From Holosporaceae bacterium (GTDB lineage Bacteria > Pseudomonadota > Alphaproteobacteria > UBA3830): a stretch of 8,843 nt of DNA. The position numbers and the translations under genes were made by a program. Of the stretch, positions 1-7,801 are shown piece after piece; position 1 is the first letter of the stretch; each line of letters opens with the position of its first letter. A model generated the notes under the pieces. It saw only the letters and a list, made by a program, of their open reading frames with translations, was not told the origin of the DNA and made no database searches. The stretch lies in assembly GCA_031276835.1 (NCBI GenBank), contig JAISMI010000061.1:1-8843 (forward strand), given 5' to 3'.

Positions 1-1168
1 TGGCGATCAATCCGAACAAGGAGTACCACATATACATGAACACGAGAACTAGAAGTCCGGAAATAAGCGTCGCCGTCACTCCGGAACGAATGGAATCGGC
101 TCCCAAATCTGGACCAACGGTTTTTTCTTCGATCACATTTAGAGGAGCCGGTAAAGCTCCAGCCCTTAGTAGCAAAGCCAGGTCTCGGGCCCTTTCGACG
201 GAAAATTCTCCGGTGATTCTTCCAGAACCTCCGGTAATTGGGCTCTGAATTACGGGCGCGCTGATTATTTCGTTGTCTAAAACTATGGCAAACCTTTTTC
301 CGACATTTTCCCGGGTGGCGTCTCCGAATTTTTTTGCGCCAATTCTGTTAAATTTGAAACTTACTTCCGGACGATTATATTCGTCGTAGCCCAATCCAGC
401 GTCGATCAGAGTTTCTCCCCCCACCAGCGTCTGTTTTTTTACGGCGATGAACTTCCCGCTTTCAGAGGACTCCAGATACATGCTTCCGACCGGAGCGACG
501 GCCTTTTTACGATCCATAATTTCCGGAGCGGTTTCGTCCACCAATCTAAACGTCATCTTCGCCGTGCGCCCCAGCAATTCTTTCACATGGGAAGGATCCT
601 GTAGTCCTGGAATCTGAAGCAGAATGCGATCGTCTCCCTGCCTTTGGATATTCGCCTCGCGCGTTCCGGTTTCATCGACCCGCTTGCGAACGATTTCAAT
701 GGAGCGATCCACGGCGTCAAATTTTCTTTTTTGAAGAGCCTCTTCGGTTGGAATCATAACGACGCGCGTTCCTGAAATATCAACTTTAAAATCCGTATCG
801 ATGGAGCCGAGAACCGCCCTTGCCTTGCCGACTTTGGACGTATCCTTCAGATCGAATTCCACCTTATCTTGATCCTTGGCTATCGTTTTTGGAAAATTAG
901 ACGCATACGGAATGGATTCTTTTCTTAAAGCCGTTCTCGCGCCGTCTAGAATTTGGTTTAGATAGTCGTTTTTTACGCTATCCAGATCAACCTCCAACAA
1001 AAGATGCGCGCCTCCCCGCAGATCCAATCCGAGATTTACTTTTTGGCGGGGAGCCCAATCCGGAAGTTTGTTTAAAAAACTCTGCGGAAGAATGTTCGGC
1101 AGCGCAAATAAAATACCCCAAGCGCAGACGCAAGCTATAAGTATTTCCTTCCATTTTGAAAAATTCAT
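1..1168 (-). CDS. secD: Protein translocase subunit SecD (3' end cut by window edge)
   Basis: SecD works with SecF and YajC beside SecYEG in the inner membrane, using proton motive force to help complete protein export. The frame reads 389 codons from ATG at 1166-1168 and leaves the left edge still open. Visible are a first membrane helix (about residues 7-24), the family motif GLDLRGG (47-53) just after it, the long periplasmic P1 region, the segment SAPVIQSPITGG (303-314), and the start of the second helix (about 364-389). E. coli SecD has 615 residues, but alphaproteobacterial forms are shorter, so roughly 130-150 residues holding the remaining helices should lie outside. The start is supported by GGAG at 1176-1179, 7 nt upstream. 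It follows yajC by 15 nt, and secF is expected next, beyond the window. No frame break is seen. Confidence 0.96.
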   Translation of the reverse strand, partial: MNFSKWKEILIACVCAWGILFALPNILPQSFLNKLPDWAPRQKVNLGLDLRGGAHLLLEVDLDSVKNDYLNQILDGARTALRKESIPYASNFPKTIAKDQDKVEFDLKDTSKVGKARAVLGSIDTDFKVDISGTRVVMIPTEEALQKRKFDAVDRSIEIVRKRVDETGTREANIQRQGDDRILLQIPGLQDPSHVKELLGRTAKMTFRLVDETAPEIMDRKKAVAPVGSMYLESSESGKFIAVKKQTLVGGETLIDAGLGYDEYNRPEVSFKFNRIGAKKFGDATRENVGKRFAIVLDNEIISAPVIQSPITGGSGRITGEFSVERARDLALLLRAGALPAPLNVIEEKTVGPDLGADSIRSGVTATLISGLLVLVFMYMWYSLFGLIA

Positions 1169-1175
1169 GACGGTA

Positions 1176-1179
1176 CTCC
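1176..1179 (-). promoter_or_regulatory. Ribosome binding site for secD
   Basis: GGAG on the minus strand lies 7 nt before the secD ATG, inside the 15-nt yajC-secD gap. It fixes the start at 1168. An overlapping reading frame opening at 1181 is in another phase and encodes nothing recognisable. Confidence 0.7.
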
Positions 1180-1183
1180 AATT

Positions 1184-1582
1184 TTATTTTTTAGGGGATT
1201 TTTTTGGAGCAGATTTGGAAGCGGTCGATGAAACCGGCGCCGTATCTTCGTTTTCCAAGTCGGAACCTTTTTCTAAAATTTCCGCAATGGAATTTTTTAA
1301 AACGCGAATGCGGACATTTTCAGAAACTTCCAGAGAAACCTCTTTTTCGCCGATAATTTTGTGCAGAATTCCTATTATTCCGCTGGAAAGAAGAACTCTA
1401 TCTCCCCTTTTTACCGAATTCACAAGATTGCGCCTTTTAGCCTCGCGTTTCTGCTGCGGCCGCATAATTAGAAAGTAAAACACCAACACCATCAAAAGAA
1501 TTGGCGTCAAGGAGCCAAGCAGACTGGGCTGTTGCTGAACAGTCGTCGCCGGCGAAGTTGTTGTCGTTTGAGTATTTGTCAT
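1184..1582 (-). CDS. yajC: Sec translocon accessory protein YajC
   Basis: YajC is a small inner-membrane protein that copurifies with SecDF and SecYEG. The product is 132 residues from the chosen start. A Thr/Gln-rich N-terminus (residues 4-18) precedes one membrane helix (about 21-40), then the typical RPQQKR boundary (41-46), then the cytoplasmic domain containing GDRVLLSSGIIG. The tail is charged and ends in a Ser/Lys/Pro-rich stretch, making it a little longer than E. coli YajC (110 residues). An upstream in-frame ATG at 1594 would add four residues but lacks a Shine-Dalgarno sequence. ATG 1582 has GGAGAG at 1587-1592, so I prefer it. It lies 15 nt after the LytM lipoprotein gene and 15 nt before secD, so one transcript is very likely. 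Confidence 0.95.
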   Translation of the reverse strand: MTNTQTTTTSPATTVQQQPSLLGSLTPILLMVLVFYFLIMRPQQKREAKRRNLVNSVKRGDRVLLSSGIIGILHKIIGEKEVSLEVSENVRIRVLKNSIAEILEKGSDLENEDTAPVSSTASKSAPKKSPKK

Positions 1583-1586
1583 TTTG

Positions 1587-1592
1587 CTCTCC
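1587..1592 (-). promoter_or_regulatory. Ribosome binding site deciding the yajC start
   Basis: GGAGAG ends 4 nt before the ATG at 1582. It overlaps the alternative ATG at 1594, whose own upstream sequence is A/T-rich with no Shine-Dalgarno match. This argues for the shorter, 132-residue protein. Confidence 0.6.
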
Positions 1593-1597
1593 ATCTT

Positions 1598-2563
1598 TTA
1601 TTTTGATAAATATTTTGCGGGATCTACCGGAGTTTTATTCTTCAGAACTTCAAAATGCAGCTGAGGTTCAGTCACGTCTCCGGTTTTTCCAACGGAACCT
1701 ACAATGTCTCCGGCATTGATTTTTGCGCCATTTTTAACTTTTATATCCTTAAGATGAGCATAAGAAGTTATTAGTCCGTTATCATGTTGGACAATGATTG
1801 TATTTCCAAATTCTTCCAACTTATTTCCGGCATAAATTACCTCTCCGCTTGACGCCGCCTTGACAGGAGCTCCCAACGGAGCCTTTATGTTAATTCCGTC
1901 GTTGGAAATTCCGTCTTTAATGTCGCCAAATCCAGAAATAACGCTTCCTTTGGTCGGATAAATCATTTTGCCCGCCGCGACGGTCGGAGACTTTTTCTCC
2001 GGAGTCTTAGGAATATTATCTTTAGGATTTTCCACCGACTTGCCGACGGCGGTTTTCGTCACCTTAGGAGAAGAAAGAATAGACTCCTGTTCGTTGAAAC
2101 TATTTCCCTTCGTCGGCAATGTTTTGGACGCGGCCTTTTTAGTCGGAGATTCTTTGCTTTTGGTCGCTATTACTTCAGCAAATTCCTCTTCCAACTCGTT
2201 TTTTTGAGGTTTTTCTTCTTTTAGCGGTTGATTGTACTGAGACAACTTGTTCTCCGAATAAATTGCCTCCGCCGCGGTCTCTGGAAAATTTTCCGTCGGC
2301 AAACGTAGAGTCTGACCGCTTCTGACGTTATACGGAGACCTTACGCCATTTATTTTTGCAAGATTCATGGGATCGACGTTGTATTTGTAGGCTATGTCAA
2401 ACAACGTCTCTCCATCAGACACGGTATGAGTAGCGGCCAACGCGACGTCTCCAACTGAAGTGTACCCCATATCTTCGTCGATCTTTATTTCGATCGGCGA
2501 AAGTCCGTTTCTCTCGCATCCCGCGATTAGAGTAACGGCTATACATAAGCATGTTTTATACAT
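1598..2563 (-). CDS. LysM/LytM (M23-like) lipoprotein, NlpD/DipM type, probable amidase activator
   Basis: Probably an envelope lipoprotein that binds peptidoglycan and controls cell-wall splitting at division. From ATG 2563 the product is 321 residues. A short basic start and hydrophobic stretch lead to the lipobox LIAGC (acylated Cys16). One LysM domain follows (about 45-89), then a Lys/Glu/Pro/Ser-rich linker (90-200), then a LytM domain (about 203-321). Compared with active M23 enzymes, the HxxxD motif reads N221...N225 and HxH reads Q301-L-H303; H270 in SYAHL is kept. Two zinc ligands and one catalytic His are therefore missing, as in NlpD/EnvC/DipM proteins that activate amidases rather than cut. 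ATG 2563 overlaps surE by 8 nt. TTG 2572 (adding three residues) is better spaced from GGAGGAG at 2577-2583. ATG 2611 has no such site and would put 16 extra residues before the signal peptide. Family call is firm; the activator role is inferred. Confidence 0.88.
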   Translation of the reverse strand: MYKTCLCIAVTLIAGCERNGLSPIEIKIDEDMGYTSVGDVALAATHTVSDGETLFDIAYKYNVDPMNLAKINGVRSPYNVRSGQTLRLPTENFPETAAEAIYSENKLSQYNQPLKEEKPQKNELEEEFAEVIATKSKESPTKKAASKTLPTKGNSFNEQESILSSPKVTKTAVGKSVENPKDNIPKTPEKKSPTVAAGKMIYPTKGSVISGFGDIKDGISNDGINIKAPLGAPVKAASSGEVIYAGNKLEEFGNTIIVQHDNGLITSYAHLKDIKVKNGAKINAGDIVGSVGKTGDVTEPQLHFEVLKNKTPVDPAKYLSK

Positions 2564-3344
2564 TTGACGCAAACAACTCCTCCAATTTACCGATACATTC
2601 AGAAAATTCATGTCTGCTCTGCAAAGGAGTAATTGTTATGTAATTTTTTTTCTCCACGAGCAAAACATCAGAATTTTTATCATCTTTTCGAGGTTCATAG
2701 ATTGCGTGCAGCCAGTAATAGGGATTATCGGCGGGATCTTGCCTTTTGCCGACGTCCCATTTTATATCCAATCTTCCCTGATTTGCTATTTTTATTCCCT
2801 TTACGTCTCCAAAAGGAGCGTCCGGAAAGTTAATGTTCATGCACACTTGATCCGGCCAAGGGAACGACATCAGTTTCTTTATGATAGTCGGAAGGAAATG
2901 ATCCGCCAGCGGAAATTTTGTCGGACTTTCTTTGGCGAAATGCTGACTGACGGCGATCGACTTTATCCCCATGGACGCCGCCGCAAAAGCCGCTCCCACC
3001 GTGCCGGACATGCCTATAAAATCGGCGATATTTCCTCCATGATTTATTCCGGATAATACCAAATCCGGCTTCTTGTCGACTAAAATCTGTCCGATGGCAA
3101 TGAAAACGCTATCCGACGGAGTGCCGGAAACGGAAAACTTCCGCGGAGAAATTTCATTAATTCTAACAATCGAATCAAAAGTAACGGAAAATCCCTTGCC
3201 GCTTTGGCCAACCTCGGGAGCGATCACCCAAACGTCCGGAGTAATGGAATTTGCAATACGTTCCAGAGCTTTAATTCCAAAAGAATTGACGCTGTCATCA
3301 TTGGTAATTAGTATCCGTAGTCCTGACAATGCAGCTTTAACCAT
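2556..3344 (-). CDS. surE: 5'/3'-nucleotidase SurE
   Basis: SurE is a cytoplasmic, divalent-metal-dependent phosphatase acting on nucleoside monophosphates. The 262-residue length is normal. The family motifs appear in order: ILITNDDS (11-18) with metal-binding D16 and D17, QSGKGFSVT (47-55) with S48, VSGTPSDSV (72-80), and SGINHGGN (98-105) with N101, followed by SGTVGAAFAAASMG. The usual NDDG reads NDDS here. All four expected metal ligands are present, so activity is likely retained. ATG 3344 overlaps the serS stop by 8 nt and has AAGGAG at 3355-3360. The next gene overlaps its end by 8 nt. pcm, which follows surE in many proteobacteria, is absent here. Confidence 0.96.
   Translation of the reverse strand: MVKAALSGLRILITNDDSVNSFGIKALERIANSITPDVWVIAPEVGQSGKGFSVTFDSIVRINEISPRKFSVSGTPSDSVFIAIGQILVDKKPDLVLSGINHGGNIADFIGMSGTVGAAFAAASMGIKSIAVSQHFAKESPTKFPLADHFLPTIIKKLMSFPWPDQVCMNINFPDAPFGDVKGIKIANQGRLDIKWDVGKRQDPADNPYYWLHAIYEPRKDDKNSDVLLVEKKNYITITPLQSRHEFSECIGKLEELFASNV
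2577..2583 (-). promoter_or_regulatory. Strong Shine-Dalgarno inside surE for the LytM lipoprotein gene
   Basis: GGAGGAG within the last surE codons (Glu-Glu) lies 13 nt before ATG 2563 but only 4 nt before TTG 2572; the GGAGG part is 6 nt from the TTG. It points to translational coupling with surE and leaves the exact start (TTG or ATG, three codons apart) open. Confidence 0.55.
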
Positions 3345-4608
3345 TTTTGCTAAGCTCCTTTACGCCGTTCATATAGGGCGCTAAAACGTCGGGAATTATT
3401 ACGCTTCCGTCGGCGCGCTGATAGTTTTCTAATATGGCCACTATTGTTCTTCCAATGGCCAATCCAGACCCATTTAGGGTGGAAACAAACCCCTTTTCGG
3501 ATTCGCTTTTGTATCTGGCGGACATTCTCCGCGCCTGAAAACTTCCGCACAACGAACAACTTGAAATTTCGCGGTAGGCGTTTTCGCCCGGCAACCAAAC
3601 TTCTAAGTCGTAGGTCTTGACGGCGGAAAATCCCATATCTCCGGTCGACAACAGCATTACGCGATAGGCTAATCCAAGCCTTTTCAGAATGGTTTCGGCG
3701 GCGTTCGTCATGCGTTCCAGTTCTTCTTCCCCTTTATCGGGATGAACGACGCTAACCAGTTCGACTTTACTGAATTGATGATTCCGCATCATGCCGCGAT
3801 TGTCGCGTCCAGCCGCTCCGGCCTCAGATCTAAAACAGGCGGAATAGGCCGTCGCCCTTATGGGTAGCTCCGACGCCGGAATAACGGCGTCCCGCGCCAT
3901 GTTGGTCAACGGAACCTCGGAAGTTGGTATGAGCCACCTGCCGTCCGTAGTCGAAAACGAATCTTCCGCAAATTTCGGCAGCTGTCCGGTGCCGTACATA
4001 CAGGCGGCATTTACCAAAAATGGAACGCTAATTTCCTCATATCCGAATTCCTGCGTATGAACGTCCAGCATGAAATTTTTCAATGCGCGCTCGAGCCTGG
4101 CAATGTGATTCCGCAAAATCGTAAATCTACTGCCGGAAATTTTTACGGCGCTTTGAAAATCGATCATCCCCAGAGTTTCGCCTATTTCATAGTGCGTTTT
4201 CGGCTGAAAATCAAAATGCGGAATATCCCCCACGACTCTCATGCATTTATTCGCCGCCTCGTCCTTTCCCACAGGAACGTCCGCCAGCGGAACGTTGGGA
4301 ATTCCCGATAAAATTTCATTTAATCCAGCAGAAAGTTTTTCCTCTTCCTCTTCCAGCAGTAAAATTTCACGCTTTATGGCGACGGATTCCCGCTCAAGTT
4401 CGGAAGTATCCTCCCCGCTTTTCTTTGCGCTTCCCATTAAAGAGGCAATTTCATTTCGTCTAGATTGCATCCGCTGCAATTTGAACATAACCTCTCTTTT
4501 TTTGGCGTCAATATCTAGAATAATAGACGATATAGAACGAAAATTCCGACTTGCCATAGCCTTATCGAAAAGTTCCGGATCCTCTCTTATTTGTTTAATA
4601 TCATGCAT
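3337..4608 (-). CDS. serS: Serine--tRNA ligase
   Basis: Charges tRNA-Ser (and tRNA-Sec where present) with serine in the cytoplasm. From ATG 4608 the protein is 423 residues, the normal bacterial size. It opens with MHDIKQIREDPELFDKAM, typical of SerRS. The tRNA-binding helical arm spans about residues 27-100 and is rich in Lys/Arg/Glu. The class II core includes TSEVPL (229-234), motif 2 beginning FRSEAGAAGRDNRG (259-272), the segment LEVWLPGE...YREISSCSLCGSFQARR, and motif 3 GLAIGRTIVAILENYQ (382-397). An upstream ATG at 4665 would add 19 residues without similarity to the family and lacks a Shine-Dalgarno site. ATG 4608 has TGGGGA at 4619-4624. First gene after the only real gap in the window; surE overlaps its stop by 8 nt. 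Confidence 0.97.
   Translation of the reverse strand: MHDIKQIREDPELFDKAMASRNFRSISSIILDIDAKKREVMFKLQRMQSRRNEIASLMGSAKKSGEDTSELERESVAIKREILLLEEEEEKLSAGLNEILSGIPNVPLADVPVGKDEAANKCMRVVGDIPHFDFQPKTHYEIGETLGMIDFQSAVKISGSRFTILRNHIARLERALKNFMLDVHTQEFGYEEISVPFLVNAACMYGTGQLPKFAEDSFSTTDGRWLIPTSEVPLTNMARDAVIPASELPIRATAYSACFRSEAGAAGRDNRGMMRNHQFSKVELVSVVHPDKGEEELERMTNAAETILKRLGLAYRVMLLSTGDMGFSAVKTYDLEVWLPGENAYREISSCSLCGSFQARRMSARYKSESEKGFVSTLNGSGLAIGRTIVAILENYQRADGSVIIPDVLAPYMNGVKELSKNG
3355..3360 (-). promoter_or_regulatory. Ribosome binding site for surE
   Basis: AAGGAG within the last serS codons, 10 nt before the surE ATG at 3344. Together with the 8-nt overlap it suggests surE translation is coupled to serS. 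Confidence 0.55.
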
Positions 4609-4682
4609 AACGCATAAATCCCCACAGATTTTGCCGCAGTTTATCACGTTTCTTGAGGAAAACATACATTATTTTTGCGCTT
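4609..4682 (-). other. Intergenic gap between fhs and serS
   Basis: This 74-bp stretch is the only sizeable non-coding gap. It holds a Shine-Dalgarno-like TGGGGA at 4619-4624 for serS. It is A/T-rich toward the fhs side, but I found no -35/-10 pair with good match and spacing, and no GC hairpin with a T run that would end fhs transcription. A serS promoter here is plausible by position only. Confidence 0.5.
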
Positions 4683-6347
4683 TCAAAACAGCCCCGTAAT
4701 CTTTTCGTCCACGTCGATGAATTCGGCGGTAGGACATTTGGGCAATCCTGGCATCGTTACGACGTCTCCGGCGTACGCGGCTATAAATTCTGCGCCGGCC
4801 ATGATTTTGATTTTCTTTACGGTTATTGAAAAACCGCGTGGTCGTCCCAGCAATTTTTTATCATCGCTCAAGGAATATTGGGTTTTGGCCATGCATATGG
4901 GATATTTGTTCGCCTCCGGATCTTTTTCGATTTTTTTCAGCGCATTTTCGGCTTCGGCCGTATAGGAAATTCCATCCGCGCCGCAAATTACGGTCGCCAA
5001 TTTATGCAATTTTTCAGATGCGGTATCGGCGGAATTATATAAAGGAACAAATTCCCCTCGATTGGAATTAACGGCCTCTAAAACGGCCTGCGAAAGCTCG
5101 ATTCCTCCAGCGGCCCCATGACTCCAAATGGCGGAAACGGCAAATTTTACGCCCTGGACGGCGCAAAGATTCCTAACGCGCTCAATTTCTTCGGGAGTAT
5201 CGCCGGAAAACACATTCAGCGCGACAACCGTCGGTAAATTATAGCGTCGCATATTCTCCACGTGCTTTTGCAAATTCTCAAATCCGGACGTTAGGTCGTC
5301 CCGTCCCTCTCCTTGAACCGACGCGCCGGCGGCATGTAATTTTAACGCGCGAATCGAGGAAACAATTACGACCGCATCCGGATATTTTCCCAGCAAAGGA
5401 CATTTAATATCCAAAAATTTTTCCGCGCCAAGATCCGCGCCAAATCCAGCCTCGCTAACGACGTAGTCCGCTAATTTTAGAGCATATTTGGTGGCGACGA
5501 CGCTGTTGCAACCATGAGCTATGTTCGCAAACGGTCCTCCATGAATCAGGGCGGGCGTTCCGCCAATGGTCTGCGCCAGATTTGGTTTCAGCGCGTCCTT
5601 CAACAGAGCCGCCAACGCTCCGGTGGCCTTTAATTTTCCGCAGGTCACGGGAGCGTCCTTAACATCGTATCCGACAATGATTTTGTCAATTCTACGTTTA
5701 AGATCCATCATGTCGACGGAAACGCACAAAATAGCCATAATTTCAGAGGCCGCGGTTATATCAAAACCGCTCTTTCTAACGACCCCATCCGTCTTATTTC
5801 CCAAACCAATGAGAATATTACGCAACGCCCTATCATTTATGTCCATAACGCGCTTCCAGACGATCTGATCCAGATCGAAATTTAACTCGTTGCCGTGATA
5901 TATGTGATTATCAATCATAGCCGCCAGCAAATTGTGGGCCGTCGTCACGGCATGAATATCTCCGGTAAAATGCAGATTAATATCCTCCATGGGAACGACC
6001 TGCGCTAATCCGCCTCCCGCCGCCCCTCCTTTGATCCCAAAACATGGTCCAATGGACGGCTCCCGCAGAGCGACGCAGGTTTTATATCCCAGACGATTGA
6101 GAGCGTCTCCCAACCCTATGCCGACGGTAGTTTTGCCTTCTCCGGCGCTTGTGGGATTAGTTGCCGTCACCAAAATTAGTTTGCCGTTTGAATTTCCCTC
6201 AATCGTCGGCCAAATGGTCGGATGAATCTTCGCCTTGTAATTACCATAAAGCTCCAAATATTCTTCGCCCGCTCCCAATTGCGCGGCGATATCGTTTATA
6301 TGCTTTATTGCAGCCTTTTGAGCTATTGTAATATCGCTTTCCATCAT
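4683..6347 (-). CDS. fhs: Formate--tetrahydrofolate ligase
   Basis: Joins formate to tetrahydrofolate with ATP, giving 10-formyl-THF for purines, initiator Met-tRNA formylation and, after reduction, thymidylate and serine/glycine metabolism. The cytoplasmic protein is 554 residues, as expected. Visible motifs are the P-loop region SAGEGKTT (67-74, K72), REPSIGPCFGIKGGAAGGG (95-113), AQVVPMEDINLHFTGDIHA (115-133), and a C-terminus with AGAEFIAAYAGDVVTMPGLP and ending ITGLF. The stretch before the P-loop reads TNPTSAGEGKTT rather than the more usual TPTPAGEGKTT, a mild change. Two adjacent ATGs (6347, 6344) are possible; 6347 gives a 4-nt ATGA overlap with the lnt stop. Only a weak AGAGAA lies upstream, so translational coupling to lnt is likely. 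Present mainly in anaerobic or facultative bacteria, it hints at lifestyle here. Confidence 0.97.
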   Translation of the reverse strand: MMESDITIAQKAAIKHINDIAAQLGAGEEYLELYGNYKAKIHPTIWPTIEGNSNGKLILVTATNPTSAGEGKTTVGIGLGDALNRLGYKTCVALREPSIGPCFGIKGGAAGGGLAQVVPMEDINLHFTGDIHAVTTAHNLLAAMIDNHIYHGNELNFDLDQIVWKRVMDINDRALRNILIGLGNKTDGVVRKSGFDITAASEIMAILCVSVDMMDLKRRIDKIIVGYDVKDAPVTCGKLKATGALAALLKDALKPNLAQTIGGTPALIHGGPFANIAHGCNSVVATKYALKLADYVVSEAGFGADLGAEKFLDIKCPLLGKYPDAVVIVSSIRALKLHAAGASVQGEGRDDLTSGFENLQKHVENMRRYNLPTVVALNVFSGDTPEEIERVRNLCAVQGVKFAVSAIWSHGAAGGIELSQAVLEAVNSNRGEFVPLYNSADTASEKLHKLATVICGADGISYTAEAENALKKIEKDPEANKYPICMAKTQYSLSDDKKLLGRPRGFSITVKKIKIMAGAEFIAAYAGDVVTMPGLPKCPTAEFIDVDEKITGLF

Positions 6348-7801
6348 AATTTCTCTATTTTCTTCGGAACATTAATCTCTATAACTCCCGTCTGATCAAT
6401 CGGAATTCTGGCGATTTCTCTTCCGCATGGATCAAAAACTGCGCTGATTCCGTAATTCGTCGCCCTAACCAGAGGCAGACCGGTCTCAACAGCCCTCGCC
6501 CTCGATATTTGCAAGTGCTGAAACGGCTCCGTCGTAAATCCAAACCAACCGTCGTTGGTGACGTTCACGATCAAATCTGCTTCTTTCCATCCGCCTTCGC
6601 CCCCCAGGGAGAAAGCGCCGGAAAAATCGTCTGGAAAAGCAATCTCATAGCAGATGGCAAAGATGATCTTTAAGCCGCCGAGTTCGACGATCCTTCTCCT
6701 TTCTCCGGCATCAAAATCGCCAATATGACCGGCTATACTCTGAAACGGCATATACTCTCGAAATGGAATATATTCCCCGAAAGGAAGTAATCGAAATTTA
6801 TCGTGATTGGCGATATTTTTTCCATCGTGATCCAGAACAATAACGCTGTTGTGAATTTTTCCGGTAGCCGTATCTCTTCTTACGGCGCCAGCCGCTAAAT
6901 ATTCTCCGCATTTCAGAATAGATTTCAGACGGTCGTTAAGTTGCCGGAAATCTTCTCTGTATAGATATGGCACGGAGGCCTCCGGCCAAATTATAAAATC
7001 CAACGGAGATTCATGGCTGCTTCTGGCTAAATGCTCTTTTAAATTTAAAAACGCAAAGTAGGGATCATTTTTATGCCTCTGATTGATATTGCACTGGACC
7101 ACTTTTATTTTTTTGTTCGTAAATTCAGTTGGATGGTTTTTAAGTCTGAAATGGCCAAATAGCGTCATAAACAGCAATAAAAACGCGGCAATGGCCGCCG
7201 AACTTCTGAATTCCGTCGAATCATTGGATTCATAATAACCGAAAGACAATCCCAAAAATCCGGCAATCAGCAGCGTCGCAAAGCTCAGTCCGTAAATGCC
7301 GTACACGCTGAGCGTCTGAAGAAAAATTTCGTGACAGCACCAGATGTAGCCTGGCAATATCCATGGGAATCCTGGAAAAACGTCCCCGTAGAACCACATC
7401 GTAAACGTAAAAAGCAGAGCGAAAACAAAAGGCATGGCGTAGGGAACCACTTTTTTTAGACAGCGTCTCATGCAGACGATCGGCAATATAAGAAACGCCG
7501 AAAGAAAGGCCGGAATTAACGCGGTAAATGGAATTAATACCCAATGTCGGGCCATATTAAAAGTCAGCGGATAAATCACCCAGTACAAACAGGCGGCATG
7601 TAGACAGAAAAAAAAACAAAACGCCTCGCCAACGGAAGATTTTCCGCCGTCGCGGATTCTTGCGAATAATCCGGCGAACGTCGCCAAAAATATCGGAAAA
7701 ATATTAAACGGCGCAAAGGAAAAAGCCGTTATCGCCCCCCAAAATCCGCTTTTAAAAAATCTATTATTGAATTTTTGAAAAAAAATATCGCTACCCTTCA
7801 T
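6344..7801 (-). CDS. lnt: Apolipoprotein N-acyltransferase
   Basis: Adds the third acyl chain to the N-terminal Cys of lipoproteins at the outer face of the inner membrane. The protein is 485 residues (E. coli 512). Several hydrophobic helices fill residues about 18-217. A nitrilase-like domain follows from about 231. The Glu-Lys-Cys catalytic triad is visible: E274 in IIWPEAS, K335 in NHDKFRLLPFGEYIPF, and C384 in FAICYEIAFP. The downstream signature NVTNDGWFG (413-421) and the EPFQHLQISRARAVETGLPL stretch are intact. ATG 7801 overlaps the end of the dcd gene by 11 nt and has no clear Shine-Dalgarno site, so it probably depends on coupling; no better downstream start is seen. fhs overlaps its stop. 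The LytM lipoprotein at 1598-2563 is a likely substrate. Confidence 0.96.
   Translation of the reverse strand: MKGSDIFFQKFNNRFFKSGFWGAITAFSFAPFNIFPIFLATFAGLFARIRDGGKSSVGEAFCFFFCLHAACLYWVIYPLTFNMARHWVLIPFTALIPAFLSAFLILPIVCMRRCLKKVVPYAMPFVFALLFTFTMWFYGDVFPGFPWILPGYIWCCHEIFLQTLSVYGIYGLSFATLLIAGFLGLSFGYYESNDSTEFRSSAAIAAFLLLFMTLFGHFRLKNHPTEFTNKKIKVVQCNINQRHKNDPYFAFLNLKEHLARSSHESPLDFIIWPEASVPYLYREDFRQLNDRLKSILKCGEYLAAGAVRRDTATGKIHNSVIVLDHDGKNIANHDKFRLLPFGEYIPFREYMPFQSIAGHIGDFDAGERRRIVELGGLKIIFAICYEIAFPDDFSGAFSLGGEGGWKEADLIVNVTNDGWFGFTTEPFQHLQISRARAVETGLPLVRATNYGISAVFDPCGREIARIPIDQTGVIEINVPKKIEKL

Noticed and set aside
987..1181. 64-codon minus-strand frame starting near the secD start
   Set aside because: Out of phase with secD, whose frame carries the SecD motifs and has the better-placed ribosome binding site.
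1068..1478. 136-codon plus-strand reading frame
   Set aside because: Antisense to yajC and the start of secD; no recognisable motif.
2610..3056. 148-codon plus-strand reading frame
   Set aside because: Antisense to surE, with no domain, signal or composition of a real protein.
4609..4665. N-terminal extension of SerRS from ATG 4665
   Set aside because: The 19 extra residues have no family similarity and the ATG has no Shine-Dalgarno sequence, whereas MHDIKQIRE at 4608 is the usual SerRS beginning.
4609..4690. Possible promoter (TTGAAA at 4681-4686 with TATGTT-like -10) upstream of serS
   Set aside because: Spacing is only about 14 nt and the -10 match is poor; I see no pair good enough to annotate.
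4241..4699. 152-codon plus-strand reading frame with a serine run
   Set aside because: It lies antisense to serS and the end of fhs, both intact and well conserved; the Ser run mirrors the Glu/Leu-rich coding of the SerRS helical arm.
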